NCBI GenBank assembly: GCA_036924085.1
Contig: JAVGWX010000002.1
Location: forward strand, 89,416,941 to 89,480,940
DNA: 64,000 nt
Reading direction: 5' to 3'
Origin: Ariolimax columbianus
Lineage: Eukaryota > Mollusca > Gastropoda > Stylommatophora > Arionidae
In this document: positions 1 to 10,936 of the stretch, in pieces
Layout of the letters: the number at the start of each line of letters is the position of its first letter
How positions within the stretch are numbered: the first letter of the stretch is position 1
Notes under the pieces: model-generated
Database searches by the model: none
What the model was told of the DNA's origin: nothing
Seen by the model: only the letters and a program-made list of their open reading frames with translations
Translations under genes and position numbers: made by a program

Positions 1-1418
1 AGAATGTATTAAATCTTGGCTGACAAATTATTTTTGCTATACATGTGATACTATTAGTTGAACTTGGTTGACTTTCTGTCTGTATTGTTCTTGTTTGTCA
101 GCCTATTTGTTACTGTTCTAATGAAAAACTGATGTTCATCCTTTGAATCACAGCCAATAAACATTTTTATTTTCAGAAAATGGAATGGAATGTGCACTTT
201 CAGGCAATGCGGTGCAACTGTTTGCAAACTAGTGGAATAAAATGACTAAATCTGAGAAGTGCGGATAAATTGTACAAATGAATGTCTATTCCGTACAAAT
301 TCACATAACCATTATCAAACACTAAAAAGTGCTCATTTTATTTTGAAATCACAGAGAAAAATTATGATTTAAATATACATTTTTCAACTGATTCACTCTG
401 TAAAGCCGATGCTTAGGCTCGCAGACTTTCTTAAAATATTGCACAGCCTAAATATCGACTTGGGCAACATTACACATAAAAGCAAAATATTCTCTCCCAC
501 AAACTGAAGTGAAGAAATGTATATGTCGGATGTTGAAGCGAGCAAATTTTCAAAGTTTTTTTTTGGAGTGGTGAGATTTTTCTGGCTTGACCAGCCTTCA
601 CTAAAATATGTACATTGTGAATTAGGTGGAAACTGTTAGAAATTCTGTCCATGTATATTATCTTTATTAATGTAATATAATATGTTGTATAGATTGACAC
701 GTAAAAAAAATAATCTGGGAAATTTGTGTTTCTCTGAGAAAAAAATTGGTAACTATAAAACCCCCATGTGCCAAATAACTTTATATTCAGATCTCATTAC
801 ACATAGGTAAAAAACATGGTACTTTAGAAAACACGTGTTGCAGATAAGTAGTTCTAAAGAAGATCAAAATATTCATTGTTCAATACGTTAAGCAAACACT
901 GACAATATGAGTTTGCTATTTATTGAAATAAACATAGAAATTGTGATTTTAAGTAAGCAGAAAATGTGATTTAGATATGTTTCATTGAAACAGAGAAATT
1001 ATTTTGATATTTTAGCAAAGATAAATTACGAATTTGATATTTAAGCAAACATTTTTTAAAATCAAATTGTCTTACATAAAAATTGTTTCTTTAAAATTAA
1101 ATAAACTTGAGAAATGCTTTTGAAAACCCTTACTTCAGCCAAAAATACTATTTTCTTACATTTAAAAAAATCGATTACTAATTTTCATAAAAAGGCAATG
1201 GAATGCGTTTCCTCTCACCTGTCCTTTGACAAAATTAAATATCACTTTATATTTCTAAATGACAAAAGAAATTAAATCATAGAAGGCAATTCATCATTTT
1301 GTGTTTGTAAAAACTAAATTTTCTCACTAGTTGGAATATATCAATTTGACGAAAGAACCAGTGAAAAAGGAGATATACTTTAAGTTGCACAGAAATACAA
1401 GGCAGAGAAACTGCGGTT
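1..1418 (-). other. Downstream flank / probable 3' UTR of ATP1B
   Basis: AT-rich sequence after the ATP1B stop with no recognisable coding region or transposon. Reverse-strand AATAAA hexamers (TTTATT on the plus strand) occur at 919-924, 663-668, 337-342 and 166-171, any of which could end the transcript. None can be chosen without cDNA. Confidence 0.4.
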
Positions 1419-1667
1419 TCAAGGATCGATTAGTAATTCAAAATGCACACTACCCTCTTTCTCTGATCTGTCGACCCTAATGTTCTTGGCCAAAGCCTTG
1501 CATTCGATCATGAGCGCAAAGTGGTTGGTGACATTAATAAACTTCACAAAGATCAAAGGAGACTGGTAGTCATTCTGCTTCCTGTATGGGTAAAATGACA
1601 AGGGGAAGCCTTGCTGCGGATAATACTTCATTCCATCAAGGCCCAGGTTATCGTTATCAGCATTATT
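1419..1667 (-). CDS. ATP1B: ATP1B terminal coding exon (C-terminal immunoglobulin-like part)
   Basis: Encodes 82 residues and a TGA stop (1419-1421). It carries the family signature KYYPQQGFPLSFYPY, then PLIFVKFINVTNH with an N-glycosylation sequon and the last ectodomain cysteine in MIECKA. The acceptor AG is at 1668-1669 after a T-rich tract, entered in phase 0. In the family this region forms the beta-sandwich that packs against the extracellular loops of the alpha subunit. The final residues ELLIDP end where beta subunits usually end. Confidence 0.93.
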   Translation of the reverse strand, partial: NNADNDNLGLDGMKYYPQQGFPLSFYPYRKQNDYQSPLIFVKFINVTNHFALMIECKALAKNIRVDRSEKEGSVHFELLIDP

Positions 1668-1759
1668 CTGGAGAAAAAAATTTTTATAAATTGGGATGGT
1701 GTTCAAAACAAGATAAGGGGTGTAATGGATAGAACTTCATGAATGCACGTTTTCAGGGC

Positions 1760-1975
1760 CTAAGATGCAGTAAGTTGAATAATGTAACAGCAGCCAGTGA
1801 CTCGTGCTGACCAAGACCGTATTCCGACACCAAGCAGTGGCCCTGGATGCACTAGTGTAGTCTGGCTAAGAGAATAGTGACCACAGTGGGAATGCAAATT
1901 CAGCACCCAAAATAAGCCAGCTGAAACCAGATGTGTCAGGCCAAAAGGCACAGATATCATAGCTTTGCTGTAAAC
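1760..1975 (+). repeat. SINE-like family A, divergent copy
   Basis: Shares the block running from CTGGCTAAGAGA to CCAGATGTGTCAGGCC, AAAGGCACAGATATC and GCTGTAAACTAC with the other family A copies. It is closest to the copy at 15330-15590. The 5' half differs from the 18673-19023 type, so this is a divergent subfamily. It lies in an ATP1B intron. Confidence 0.6.
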
Positions 1976-2362
1976 TACAAAAACAACAACCTTTTCAAGA
2001 TGAAGGCAGATGAAGAAACAAAATGGGCATTTTCATTTAACTCTTTTTGCACTTAATTATATTTAGTAGAAATTACATTGTGCCCAATATTCAAGTTTCA
2101 TTATAACATCTGTGCTTTTTGGTACAGGACATCCACTACTTTCATCATGTCTTTTTCCTATCTGCAAAGACAGCAGGTGGTTGGTTTGAAGCAGTTTTTC
2201 TTCTAGTCAAACAAATATCCACCTGGGTTGTGTTTAGTTTTCTCCGATTGTGTTTAGTTTTCTCCGAGAGCTATTGGTATTGCCATTAAAACCACACCAC
2301 TAACAAATGGATATCAGATTTATAATAGCTGAAGTTGATGGGTTTTGAATAATTGAATTATT

Positions 2363-2693
2363 ATTCTTCGTTCGTTCTCAATCTCCGGATAACAATTCCT
2401 GAAAAGGTCTTGCAAGTAGAAGGACAAACTGCGTTGTTTACAGCTGGACTGCAATATTTACACCTTTCAGTCCGACATATCCAACTTCAGTAGGCAGTTT
2501 TGAGTATCAGGTTTACCTTCCCTCTTCTATCCCTTCTCCTTAGCCAGTCTGCTCTGTTGCAGCATGTTATCTAAGATATACCATGTGGAGATGTAGAAGG
2601 CTCTTGGCAGCTCTGGTTTGCTGACCCTGACACTAGCAGTCAGCTAAGGTTCGCTGGCCATTGCAGCTCGTGCACTGCTCAGTAACTTGATCC
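2363..2693 (-). repeat. SINE-like family A, near-complete copy
   Basis: Reverse-orientation copy running from TTCTTCGTTCGTTCTCAATC (the reversed 3' tail) through CTTCTCCTTAGCCAGTCTGC to CAGTAACTTGATCCC. It is recognisably the same 350-bp unit as the copies with target-site duplications, and it sits in an ATP1B intron. Confidence 0.75.
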
Positions 2694-2699
2694 CTATTG

Positions 2700-3420
2700 A
2701 TTGAATGACTATCCAACTCCCTGCGGAGCATATGTCCTCAAAATCTCGCTGTCTTCCTGTCATGTACATCATTTTCAGCTCTGCCTTTCCTGCCAAGTTC
2801 AGGTTTGTCAAAACTTCCCTTCATGAGTGCTTAAGTGTGCCCCTACTAATTTTGCCGTGAGGATTCCAGAATGGTGACTGCCTTGCAATGCTATCAGCTT
2901 GTTTTGTTAATGTATATCCTATCCATCACCTTTTCTTTACGTCTAGTCCCACTGGCGTCAATTTGGTCCTTTCGCCAGTTCTATCTTAGTTACTTTATAA
3001 AACTATTTTATTCCGTCAATTTGGCACAAGCACCCATCAATAAAAACTTGGACAATTTTTAGTTGTACTTTCCTTTGTTCCTCACATCACAGAGCCATGC
3101 AATAAGCTGGACTTGACATTGGAGTTGAGGATCTGTCTTTTGTGAAGGACTTTTTTAAATTTCAACAATATCCGCAAAGCAATAAAAACCCCATCTATAT
3201 TTTTTAAATTCTTAATTTGATATCTCTATCAGTACCTCTGATCTCTATATTACAACCAAGATATATGAATGAATCTACCTCTACTGTGTCTCCCAATACA
3301 ATCTGATTGTCACTATGTGTTTTTAACTCTCATAAGTTGGATAGAGTAAATTCAAATGTAGTGTTGGACATATGCTCCACTAATTGGAGTGAAGGGCTTA
3401 CTATTATTAGATTGAACAAA
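2700..3420 (-). mobile_element. LINE relic (reverse transcriptase C-terminal part)
   Basis: The reverse strand reads QIVLGDTVEVDSFIYLGCNI then EIRGTDRDIKLRI. This is the 'FxYLGsxI...G...eIxxRI' segment found after the reverse transcriptase catalytic core of many non-LTR retrotransposons. Stops and frame shifts follow, so it is dead. The clade cannot be fixed by eye. Confidence 0.6.
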
Positions 3421-3751
3421 AAATGGAATTTGATACTTCCATGAAAGACACTCACTATAAGGTAAACTATTGACTGCCTCGTTAATCCTCGACTATGGAT
3501 CAAAGAAATAAAGAACCCCAGACATACAATAAATTAAAACATATATCAAGCCTTTGTTATAATAGGGGAGTGGATTGTAAAGTGGTTTGGATGTCGACCT
3601 TCTTACCACAGAGACATGTGCTCAAAACCACAATACAGCATAGGTTGTCTTTTTTTCAATATCAAAGGTAAACTAAAAACTGCCTGTACGCCACATGGTG
3701 ACTCCAGGGACAAGTGGTCTTTTATTCCTCAGACAATAAAAAAAACAGTGG

Positions 3752-4298
3752 ACAATGAAAGAACTGATAGAACAATGAAAGAACTGATAGAACAATGAAA
3801 GAACTGATAGAACAATGAAAGAACTGATAGAACAATGAAAGAACTGATAGAACAATCAAAGAACTGATAGAACAATCAAAGATCTGATAGAACAATCAAA
3901 GATCTGAGCGAACAATCAAAGATCTGAGCGAACAATCAAAGATCTGAGCGAACAATCAAAGATCTGAGCGAACAATCAAAGATCTGAGCGAACAATCAAA
4001 GATCTGAGCGAACAATCAAAGAACTGAGCGAACAATCAAAGAACTGAGCGAACAATCAAAGAACTGAGCGAACAATCAAAGAACTGAGCGAACAATCAAA
4101 GAACTGAGCAAACAATCAAAGAACTGAGCAAACAATCAAAGAACTGAGCAAACAATCAAAGAACTGAGCAAACAATCAAAGAACTGAGCAAGCGAACAAT
4201 CAAAGAACTGAGCAAGCGAACAATCAAAGAACTGAGCAAGCGAACAATCAAAGAACTGAGCAAACAATCAATGAACTGAGTGAACAATCAAAGAACTG
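3752..4298. repeat. 20-bp minisatellite
   Basis: About 27 tandem copies of a 20-bp unit of the form GAACAATCAAAGAACTGAGC. Variants change in blocks along the array: GATAG/ATGAAA at the left, then AAGATCTGAGCG, then AAGAACTGAGCG, then GAGCA, with 24-bp units (AGCAAGCG) near the right end. It lies in the ATP1B intron between the last two exons. Open frames through it are an artefact of the repeat. Confidence 0.95.
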
Positions 4299-4762
4299 TT
4301 GTGCATTTTGAGGATAGAAAAATACATTCTCAAAGAATATTCATAAGGAAATGCTTGCTGTTTACAGTTGCATAAAGCTCTATATAATTAGGGCGATCAA
4401 TTTTCTCAAGGACACAAAATTGCTGATGAAACCCGTTCGGTTCAAATTGTAACAGCATCTGTGCAGCGGGTTGAAGATGACAGGTAAATTTCGATGTACA
4501 TTTATAATGCAATAGGGTGCTCGCATGGCTTTGTTTCTCATAATGTATCCCATTTTGATGAGACATTTTGCAAATGACAGTGACATGCAAATGTGACAGA
4601 GACAGCAGACCAAAGACTTCTATGATGCTGGTTTCGGTGCACTGATAAGTGTTGGTGGAAGTGAATAAATGTTGGAGGAAATCATGTTGAGAAATAAGGG
4701 ACAATGCAAGTGTAATAATACATGGTTTTCAAGTTTGTATCCGATTTAGTTCAGTGTTTTAA

Positions 4763-5549
4763 CCTTCACCACACACCAGTCTAGTTTTTTCGCCCAAAAA
4801 CATGTCCTCTCAGCCAGTAATGGCTACAAAGTACACCGGGCGATAAGAAACCTATTCTACAGCATTGTCGTGTATTTACACTGGTTGAACACGAATGCAG
4901 TTGTGGTACCGGAAAAATTACAGCTGAACATCTGCTGCAAAATGCCCGAAATACGAGGACCAGAGAAAGCACATGTGGCCATCACCAGTGGCAACACTAG
5001 ACAAGCTCTATGGCAGTGTCGACAGCCTCAGGATGACCGCTGCTTTTTTCAAAATAATACAGGTTGACGTCTGACAGCGAACGAAGAAGAATAATCTAAA
5101 AATAGACAATGCCATCATTGTAGATGTAAACAAGGATTTTGAAAAGATTTATTATCCATTTCTGGAAGACTACCATTATTGAGAGTGATGAAGGTAAGTA
5201 GTTGCAACATATTTTTCTAAGGTAGATCTGTTTAATTTGTTTATTTGGTAGTAATAAATGAGTTTGTAAGGGAAAACTAGATATTCTTGTGAGAAACACT
5301 ATCACATGTTCTGTGACAATTTTCAAATTTCGAAGGTGTCAATCCCTCCTGACAATGGTAAATCTAAATGTTTCTGCGGTTTTTTCATTTTCACCATCTT
5401 CTTATACCTCAGAAACTAACACACACAACAGAAACAATAACACCAACAAGTTCTTTATTCATATTTATGGCTCTACACACAAATAAATCATATATATACA
5501 ACAGCAGCTGGGGAAATTGTGTACTTACTAAGTTTCAGAGTGGTAAAGG
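4763..5549 (+). mobile_element. TTAA-flanked MITE, family X copy 1
   Basis: Non-coding AT-rich element with terminal inverted repeats CCTTCACCAC (4763-4772) and GTGGTAAAGG (5540-5549), 9 of 10 matching. It is flanked by TTAA at 4759-4762 and 5550-5553. Internal blocks such as CTCAGAAACTAACACACACA recur at 17225-17860, 47100-48228, 48850-49060 and 55155-55866. TTAA duplication is the hallmark of piggyBac-type transposition. A LINE fragment (4889-5092) has inserted within it. Confidence 0.7.
4889..5092 (+). mobile_element. 5'-truncated RNase H LINE fragment inside family X
   Basis: Encodes the ECSCGTGKITAEHLLQNA C-terminal Cys/His segment of the RNase H LINE seen in full at 47216-47808. It ends in GCGAACGAAGAAGAA. 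The family X copy at 17225-17860 lacks this segment, which places the insertion by comparison. No clear target duplication was seen. Confidence 0.75.
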
Positions 5550-5646
5550 TTAAATAGCCACTTGTGACATATTTACTGACTTGCCTCGCACATCAAATAG
5601 CGACAACCCACACGATAATAGATCAGATACAAGTAATAAACCTCAC

Positions 5647-5766
5647 CTCTCCGTGACAATCAATCCAAATTCTGTCAGGGGTGTAAATGCTCTTGATATG
5701 CTCTGGGATGGCATTAGTCTTCTCCACTTCATCTGCCTCCCATACTTCTGGTATCCAGTTATAAAT
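5647..5766 (-). CDS. ATP1B: ATP1B coding exon (ectodomain, fifth cysteine)
   Basis: Encodes 40 residues, from IYNWIPEVWEAD to RIWIDCHGE, in phase 0 at both ends. The acceptor AG is at 5767-5768 and the donor is GTGAGG. It follows the KLNR end of the previous exon directly and supplies the cysteine of the VWxxCxGE-type motif seen in invertebrate beta subunits. It is too short to show as a clear open reading frame and was found by reading the reverse strand next to the recognised exons. Confidence 0.9.
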
Positions 5767-5862
5767 CTGTAGCAATAAACAAAATATATTATATTGATCT
5801 GTTTTAACTCATGTGTGGAGTTTTACTGCAGTCGCTCATATGTACAGTTTTACTTTGTGCGT

Positions 5863-5882
5863 GGTACATACATACATACATT

Positions 5883-5915
<33 letters not shown>

Positions 5916-5925
5916 GCACACACAC

Positions 5926-5989
<64 letters not shown>

Positions 5990-6094
5990 TATACACATAC
6001 ATACACACACACACATATATGTATATATACACACACACATATATATATATATATATATTATATTCACATATATATATATATATACATATATACA
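5863..6094. repeat. Compound (CA)n/(TA)n microsatellite
   Basis: Runs of CATA, CA and a long TA block, then mixed CA/TA. It lies in an ATP1B intron just upstream of the 5647-5766 exon. The [10 protein letters not shown] open frames on both strands are artefacts. Confidence 0.97.
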
Positions 6095-6164
6095 TTATAA
6101 AAACAATCCACTAGAAAATGTATAACTTAGTCAAAGACAAAAATCCATAGAAAATATATCAGGT

Positions 6165-7650
6165 CAAGTCCTTCCGTAACCAGTGAGGCCGTGTTGCGCT
6201 CACAACCCAGGCCATACCTCTGTCAGCGGTTACTCCCTGTGCCTTTTCTGGTCGGAGATTGGTCCATTCTTATATGTTGTCCTACCATCTCTTTTTAGGA
6301 GTGCCTCTTTGTCATCTGCCTTGCACCTTTCCGTGCAGGATCGTATTTGCAAGACCATTTGATCTCGATATGTGACCGTACCAAGCAAGTTTCCTTTTTT
6401 TGACAGTTGTCAAGAGGTCTTCAAAGAGCCCTATTGCTGTTGTAATTCTGTTTCGTATTTCCTCATTTGTAACTTTCCGTGCAGGATCGTATTTGCAAGA
6501 CCATTTGATCTCGATATGTGACCGTACCAAGCGAGTTTCCTTTTTTTGACAGTTGTCAAGAGGTCTTCAAAGAGCCCTATTGCTGTTGTAATTCTGTTTC
6601 GTATTTCCTCATTTGTAACTAGATCTTTGTATGTGACATTTAGATAAGTCTTTGGAAACATCTCATCTCCATGGCATGTATCCTCCACTGCAGGTCAGCT
6701 GTAATTGTTCATGTCTCACAAGCAAAGAGGAATATTGACAGGACCAATCTACGCATTAATCTGATTTTCGTGCATATTGCTAACCCGTTATCTTGCCAGA
6801 TTGCTTATCCATGCAAGTGCCGCTATTGTCTGTGCTGTTCTGGTCAACACCTCACATTTGATCTTTCATCACTGACAATTGAACCCAGATATTTAAAACT
6901 TTTGAGTTATTGCCCATTAGCTTTTATTCTACTGTTGAAGCCCTCTGCGTTTTTGGGCATTAATTTTGTCTTTTCAGTGTTAAATCTCCATACCATAGTC
7001 AAGAGCTGTTTCATTGAGCCTTCTGACCAATTCATGCAGTTCTGCATCAATGCCCGCCAATGTCATCTGCAAAATGAAGGTTGGTAATCGTTCGGTCCCC
7101 TATCTTGACAGTACCAACCTGACCTCGGAGTGCCTCACTCATAATTTCCTCAAGGAATATATTGAAGTTTTGGGGAGAGTGTACAACCCTGTCTCCCACC
7201 CTATCAAACGCCTTCTTGAAATCAACAAGCCCATAAGTTTTTGCTGCTGTTCATATCTGTTCTGTAGTGCTTCTTCCATGTCTGAACCCAGTCTGCTCCT
7301 CAGCAATGATGTTCTCTGCTAGGGGTTTCAATCAGTCGAGGATTAATCTAAGTGACCTTGCTATGGTGGCTGATGAGTCTTTTTGTTCTGTACTTTTGGC
7401 ACAGTTTAAGGTTTCCAGACTTAGTATAATCATCAATTTTGTCCATAAGTCCGGCCAGTTTCCTATCACCCTTATTTAGTTGCAGATGTGTATCAGGCCT
7501 TCCACCACTACCACCCCACCTGCCTTTAAAAGCTCTGCTGATATATTGTCCACAATGGCTGCCTTCCCTCTTCTCAATGTCTTTACCCCTGCAGTTACCT
7601 CTTCCTTCATTATCAGTTGGTTATCCTCTATAGTAGTTGGTGTTGGGATT
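6165..7650 (-). mobile_element. LINE, 3' reverse transcriptase region (relic)
   Basis: Reverse-strand reading gives stretches typical of the end of reverse transcriptase, such as KSFKYLGSIVSDE, then KTYLNVTYKDLVTNEEIRNR and KRKLAWYGHISRSNGLA. This is the 'kWyGHvsRs.GLaktil' ending of a common invertebrate LINE. Frame shifts and stops throughout mark a pseudogene. A second copy of the same family in plus orientation is at 24195-24560. The 3' half contains a 146-bp tandem duplication. Confidence 0.75.
6327..6618. repeat. 146-bp tandem duplication within LINE
   Basis: 6327-6472 and 6473-6618 are near identical (one difference noticed: AAGCAAG versus AAGCGAG). Both cover the WYGHISRSNGLANTIL coding segment. 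The low divergence implies a recent duplication inside an old element. Confidence 0.9.
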
Positions 7651-7689
7651 GCTTACCCAGGTTCGTTCCACCCCTTAGTTGTATTTCTC

Positions 7690-7800
7690 AGAACAGTATA
7701 CCTTACTCAAAGACAAAATCCACAAGAAAATGTATACCTAACTGAAGGACATAAAATGCACAAGAAAATAGGTACCTTACTCATACATTCACAGTTCACT
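7690..7800. repeat. Short ~36-bp tandem repeat beside ATP1B exon
   Basis: Units of the form GTATACCTTACTCAAAGACA...ATCCACAAGAAAAT, related to 6095-6163 on the far side of the LINE at 6165-7650. The LINE therefore seems to have inserted within this repeat. Confidence 0.5.
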
Positions 7801-7829
7801 AGAATAGTATTCACACAACTAGAACATAC

Positions 7830-8002
7830 CCTGTTCAACTTCAAGAGAACACATGGCTTCCCCTCCAGCATGCCATATGCGTTTTCTTCATTACAGCCTT
7901 CGGTAAGGGCAGTGTAATTAATACCACAAGCCACCTTCTCATCAAGACGAACTGTGTTCACTTCACTACAGTCCACAGTGTCGAGGTTAGTCCGGTTGTA
8001 TT
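7830..8002 (-). CDS. ATP1B: ATP1B coding exon (ectodomain, four cysteines)
   Basis: Encodes the segment from EYNRTNLDTVDC to YGMLEGKPCVLLKLNR. It holds four of the six disulfide cysteines (VDC, VAC, EGC, KPC), the diagnostic YG..EGKPCVLLKLNR block, and two sequons (NRT, NYT). The first codon is split (G|AA), which matches the phase-1 end of the 14697-14804 exon. The acceptor is at 8003-8004 and the donor is GTATGT. A CTATAGAC-type minisatellite begins only about 25-40 bases upstream of the acceptor. Confidence 0.93.
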
Positions 8003-8025
8003 CTGGAGATTTGACACATTGTAAC

Positions 8026-8138
8026 AGCTCGTTAAGCTATATACCAACCAACTAGTTAGGCTATAGACTAGCCAGTCCAGCTACAGATCAGCGATCTAGT
8101 AAAGCTATAGACGAGCCAGCTTGTTTAGCTATAGACTT
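8026..8138. repeat. TTTAGCTATAGA minisatellite, left part
   Basis: Degenerate units of the TTTAGCTATAGACGAGCCAG type. The same array continues at 10937-11760 after the CR1-like element. It lies immediately upstream (reverse strand) of the acceptor of the ATP1B exon 7830-8002. Confidence 0.8.
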
Positions 8139-10936
8139 AACATTTTTATACTGGTTGAAGAGACTGCAAACAACCAGTTTCTTTTACATTTCCTAACTCT
8201 AAAAGCTATGTGCATACAATCTATTCTTAAATGCATTAATTGACTTTGCCTCCACTACTTTATGTGGCAATGCATTCCAAGCATTCACCACTCTCTGGCT
8301 AAAAAAATATTTTCTAATATTTAATCTGGACCTTTTTTTTAGTTAATCTGTATCTGTGCCCTCTTGTTCCTGTAGGTGGTTGTATTTTGAAAAACTTATT
8401 ACAGTCTAATTTATCCGTTCCTTTGATTATCTTATAAACCTGTATTAAGTTACCTCAAATTCTCTTTTCTAGACATTGTAGGCCAGTTTTCCTGAGTCTT
8501 TCCTCATTAATTCTGGAATCCCACTATCAGCTTTGGCGCTCTTTTTTGTATTCTTTCCAACATGTTTATATCTCCTCTATGATAAGGACTCCACACCTGT
8601 ACACAGTACTCCAATCTAGGTCTAACTAATGCTTTATACAGTTTTGACTTTCACTTTCTTGCTACTATGTTCAATATTTCTTGTTATCATACCTAACATT
8701 GCATTTGCCTTTTTCACTGCTACCTGAACTTGCTCACTCACCTAAACCCAAGCCCTAAACCGAGCCCTGTGACACTCCTCTTTACTTCATGCCACTCAGA
8801 ATACTCATTTATGCCCACTCTCTACCTTCTTCCAGTTAACCAATTTTCAATCCAATTTGGCAACTTCCCCACCTATTCCATGTGATTTTAACTTTCAAAA
8901 TAATCTTTGATGAGGTACTCTATCAAAGGCCTTGACAAAATCAAGATAAATAACGTCCACTGGCTCCCCTTTATCAGTTTAGTAACCATGAATTCTAATA
9001 GATTTGTTAAGCATGATCTGCCTCTAGTAAACCCATGCTGACTATTTCTGATTAGATTAAACTTGTCTAAATGCATTACAATGCTTTCTTTGATTATTGA
9101 CTAACAATTTACAGACTATGCTCGTTAAACTCACTGGTCTATAATTTGCTGGATCTGATTTTTTCCCCTTTTTGAATAAGGGGATCACTCCTGCATCTTT
9201 CCAATTCTGTGGAACAATGCCTTTTTGCAAGTGATTGAGAACATAATATAGCCAATGGTTTTGCTAGTTGGTCTCTAATTTCAAACAGCAATTTTGGATG
9301 AATACCATCTTGACCTGGACATTTATCCACTTTCAACATCAATTTTTTTAAAACCATTTCCTCTGTAATACACGATCTTAAGCCCGCTGTATCCATGTCG
9401 CTTTGAAAGATATCTATAGGCTCTAGTATCTTGGAGCAGTCTTTTGTGTAGACTGTGCCAAAGTACTGATTGAGTAGATTAGCTGCCTCCCTATTCTCAC
9501 TTATTATTTTTCCTGTACTGTCTATGAGAGGGCCTACTTTGTCTTTCGTTCTTTGTTTATTTCTAACATAAGAAAAGAAGCTTTTACTATCAGTCTCGAT
9601 CCCCTGAGCAAGTTTTTTCCCCGAAGTATTTTTGCTGTTTTATTCACTTTCTGTGCTGTGTTCTGCTTGTCCACATTTTAATCGTTTCTTTTTATTTACC
9701 TGCCTCTATATATTTTTTCCATGCTTATTTTTTGCTCTTCTACATTTAACTACAAATCTAGTTATCCACTTTTTACGCTTTAGGTTTACCACCTCCCTAC
9801 ATGGAACATTCCTCTTTTAGCTTTTCTAGAACTGTTTTAAAACTCTCCCACAACATTTGTTCCTCTGACAATCTTTCATGATTATATGGCTCGCTGCCTC
9901 TTTCGTCTTAACATCTGCCTTAGAGTAGTTGTATGTTCGCGTTACACAAAAAACGATGCCTATTACCAGTTGAACAGAAGAGAGCAGGTCGTTGTCTTCA
10001 GACTTCGCACTGGCCACAATACACTGAGGTACCACCTATTCAACAAATTGAAGACAGGTGTCACTGACGAATGCCCGTGTGGTACCGGGAAAATGACCGC
10101 TGAGCATTTGCTGCAAAACTACCCGACATACGGGGATCAGAGAGAGCAGATGTGGCCATCACCAGTGGCAACACTAGACAAGCTCTATGGCAGTGTCGAC
10201 AGCCTCAGGATGACCGCTGCCTTCTTCGAAAAACTAATGGTTACTGTCTGACTGCGTACGATGAAGAAGAAGTATGTTCGCGTGTTTGTTTACTTCTTTA
10301 CCTGCAATAAGATCCCAACAGATGATTTGATGATCACTTGAGCCAAACAGTTCCCTAATGGTAACGTTTTCAATCATATTTTCCTCTGTAGTAAAAGCTG
10401 TAGAGTGTTTTTGCCTCTTGTGGCTGCTTCTACATAATGAATTTAAAAATTGCAAGTTATGCACTTAACAAAAGATTTTGACTCTACAAGTGCTTCTGCC
10501 ATATCTTATTTTATTTATGGAAAGATTAAATCCCTCATTAATAATAATTTCCCTTCACTTGCCTTTTCTATGCTACTAATCAGCTATTTATCTTCCTCTT
10601 TTTAATATAATGGACATCTATAGCCTACCCCAATTACTGTTTTTTCACCCCCACTTTCTATTTCTCCCCATACACTTTCATTTTTGTTACATGATAAATC
10701 ATCTTTAATCGTCATATTAACTGAATTTGTACAGTATAATAAAACGCCACCTCCCTTAGCCTTGTCTCAACTACCCTATCTTTCCTTAATATTGTATATC
10801 CATCCCTCTATTTCAAGTTCACTATCTGAAATATTCTCATATGTCCATGATTCGGTTAACCCTATTATATCTGGTTTTTCTTCTACATATAGTTCCAATT
10901 CTCTTGTATTTACTATGCTTTTCACATTTGCATAAA
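8139..10936 (-). mobile_element. CR1-like LINE (relic), inserted in minisatellite
   Basis: The reverse strand encodes ADMDTAGLRSCITEE, VDKCPGQDGIHPKLL and SQHGFTRGRSCLTNLLEF, all typical of the reverse transcriptase of CR1/L2-group LINEs. The 3' part corresponds to the LERIQRRATKLI region better kept at 21181-21890. Related copies are at 21181-21890 and 32945-34690, with a 3' stub at 44262-44330. Many stops. It splits the TTTAGCTATAGA minisatellite and is itself split by an RNase H LINE at 9942-10271. Confidence 0.8.
9942..10271 (+). mobile_element. 5'-truncated RNase H LINE with 11-bp target duplication
   Basis: 330-bp insertion in the CR1-like element, flanked by GTATGTTCGCG at 9931-9941 and 10272-10282. 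It encodes YYQLNRREQVVVFRLRTGHN and ECPCGTGKMTAEHLLQN in one open frame to a stop, then ends GATGAAGAAGAA. The frame is intact and the sequence is close to 47216-47808, so the insertion is young. It is only the C-terminal end of the LINE protein, not a functional gene. Confidence 0.93.

Noticed and set aside
3752..4298. CRISPR-like array
   Set aside because: The 20-bp units are contiguous with no unique spacers, and the DNA is eukaryotic.
5794..6125. Overlapping His/Thr/Tyr/Ile-rich frames on both strands
   Set aside because: They are translations of the (CA)n/(TA)n microsatellite.
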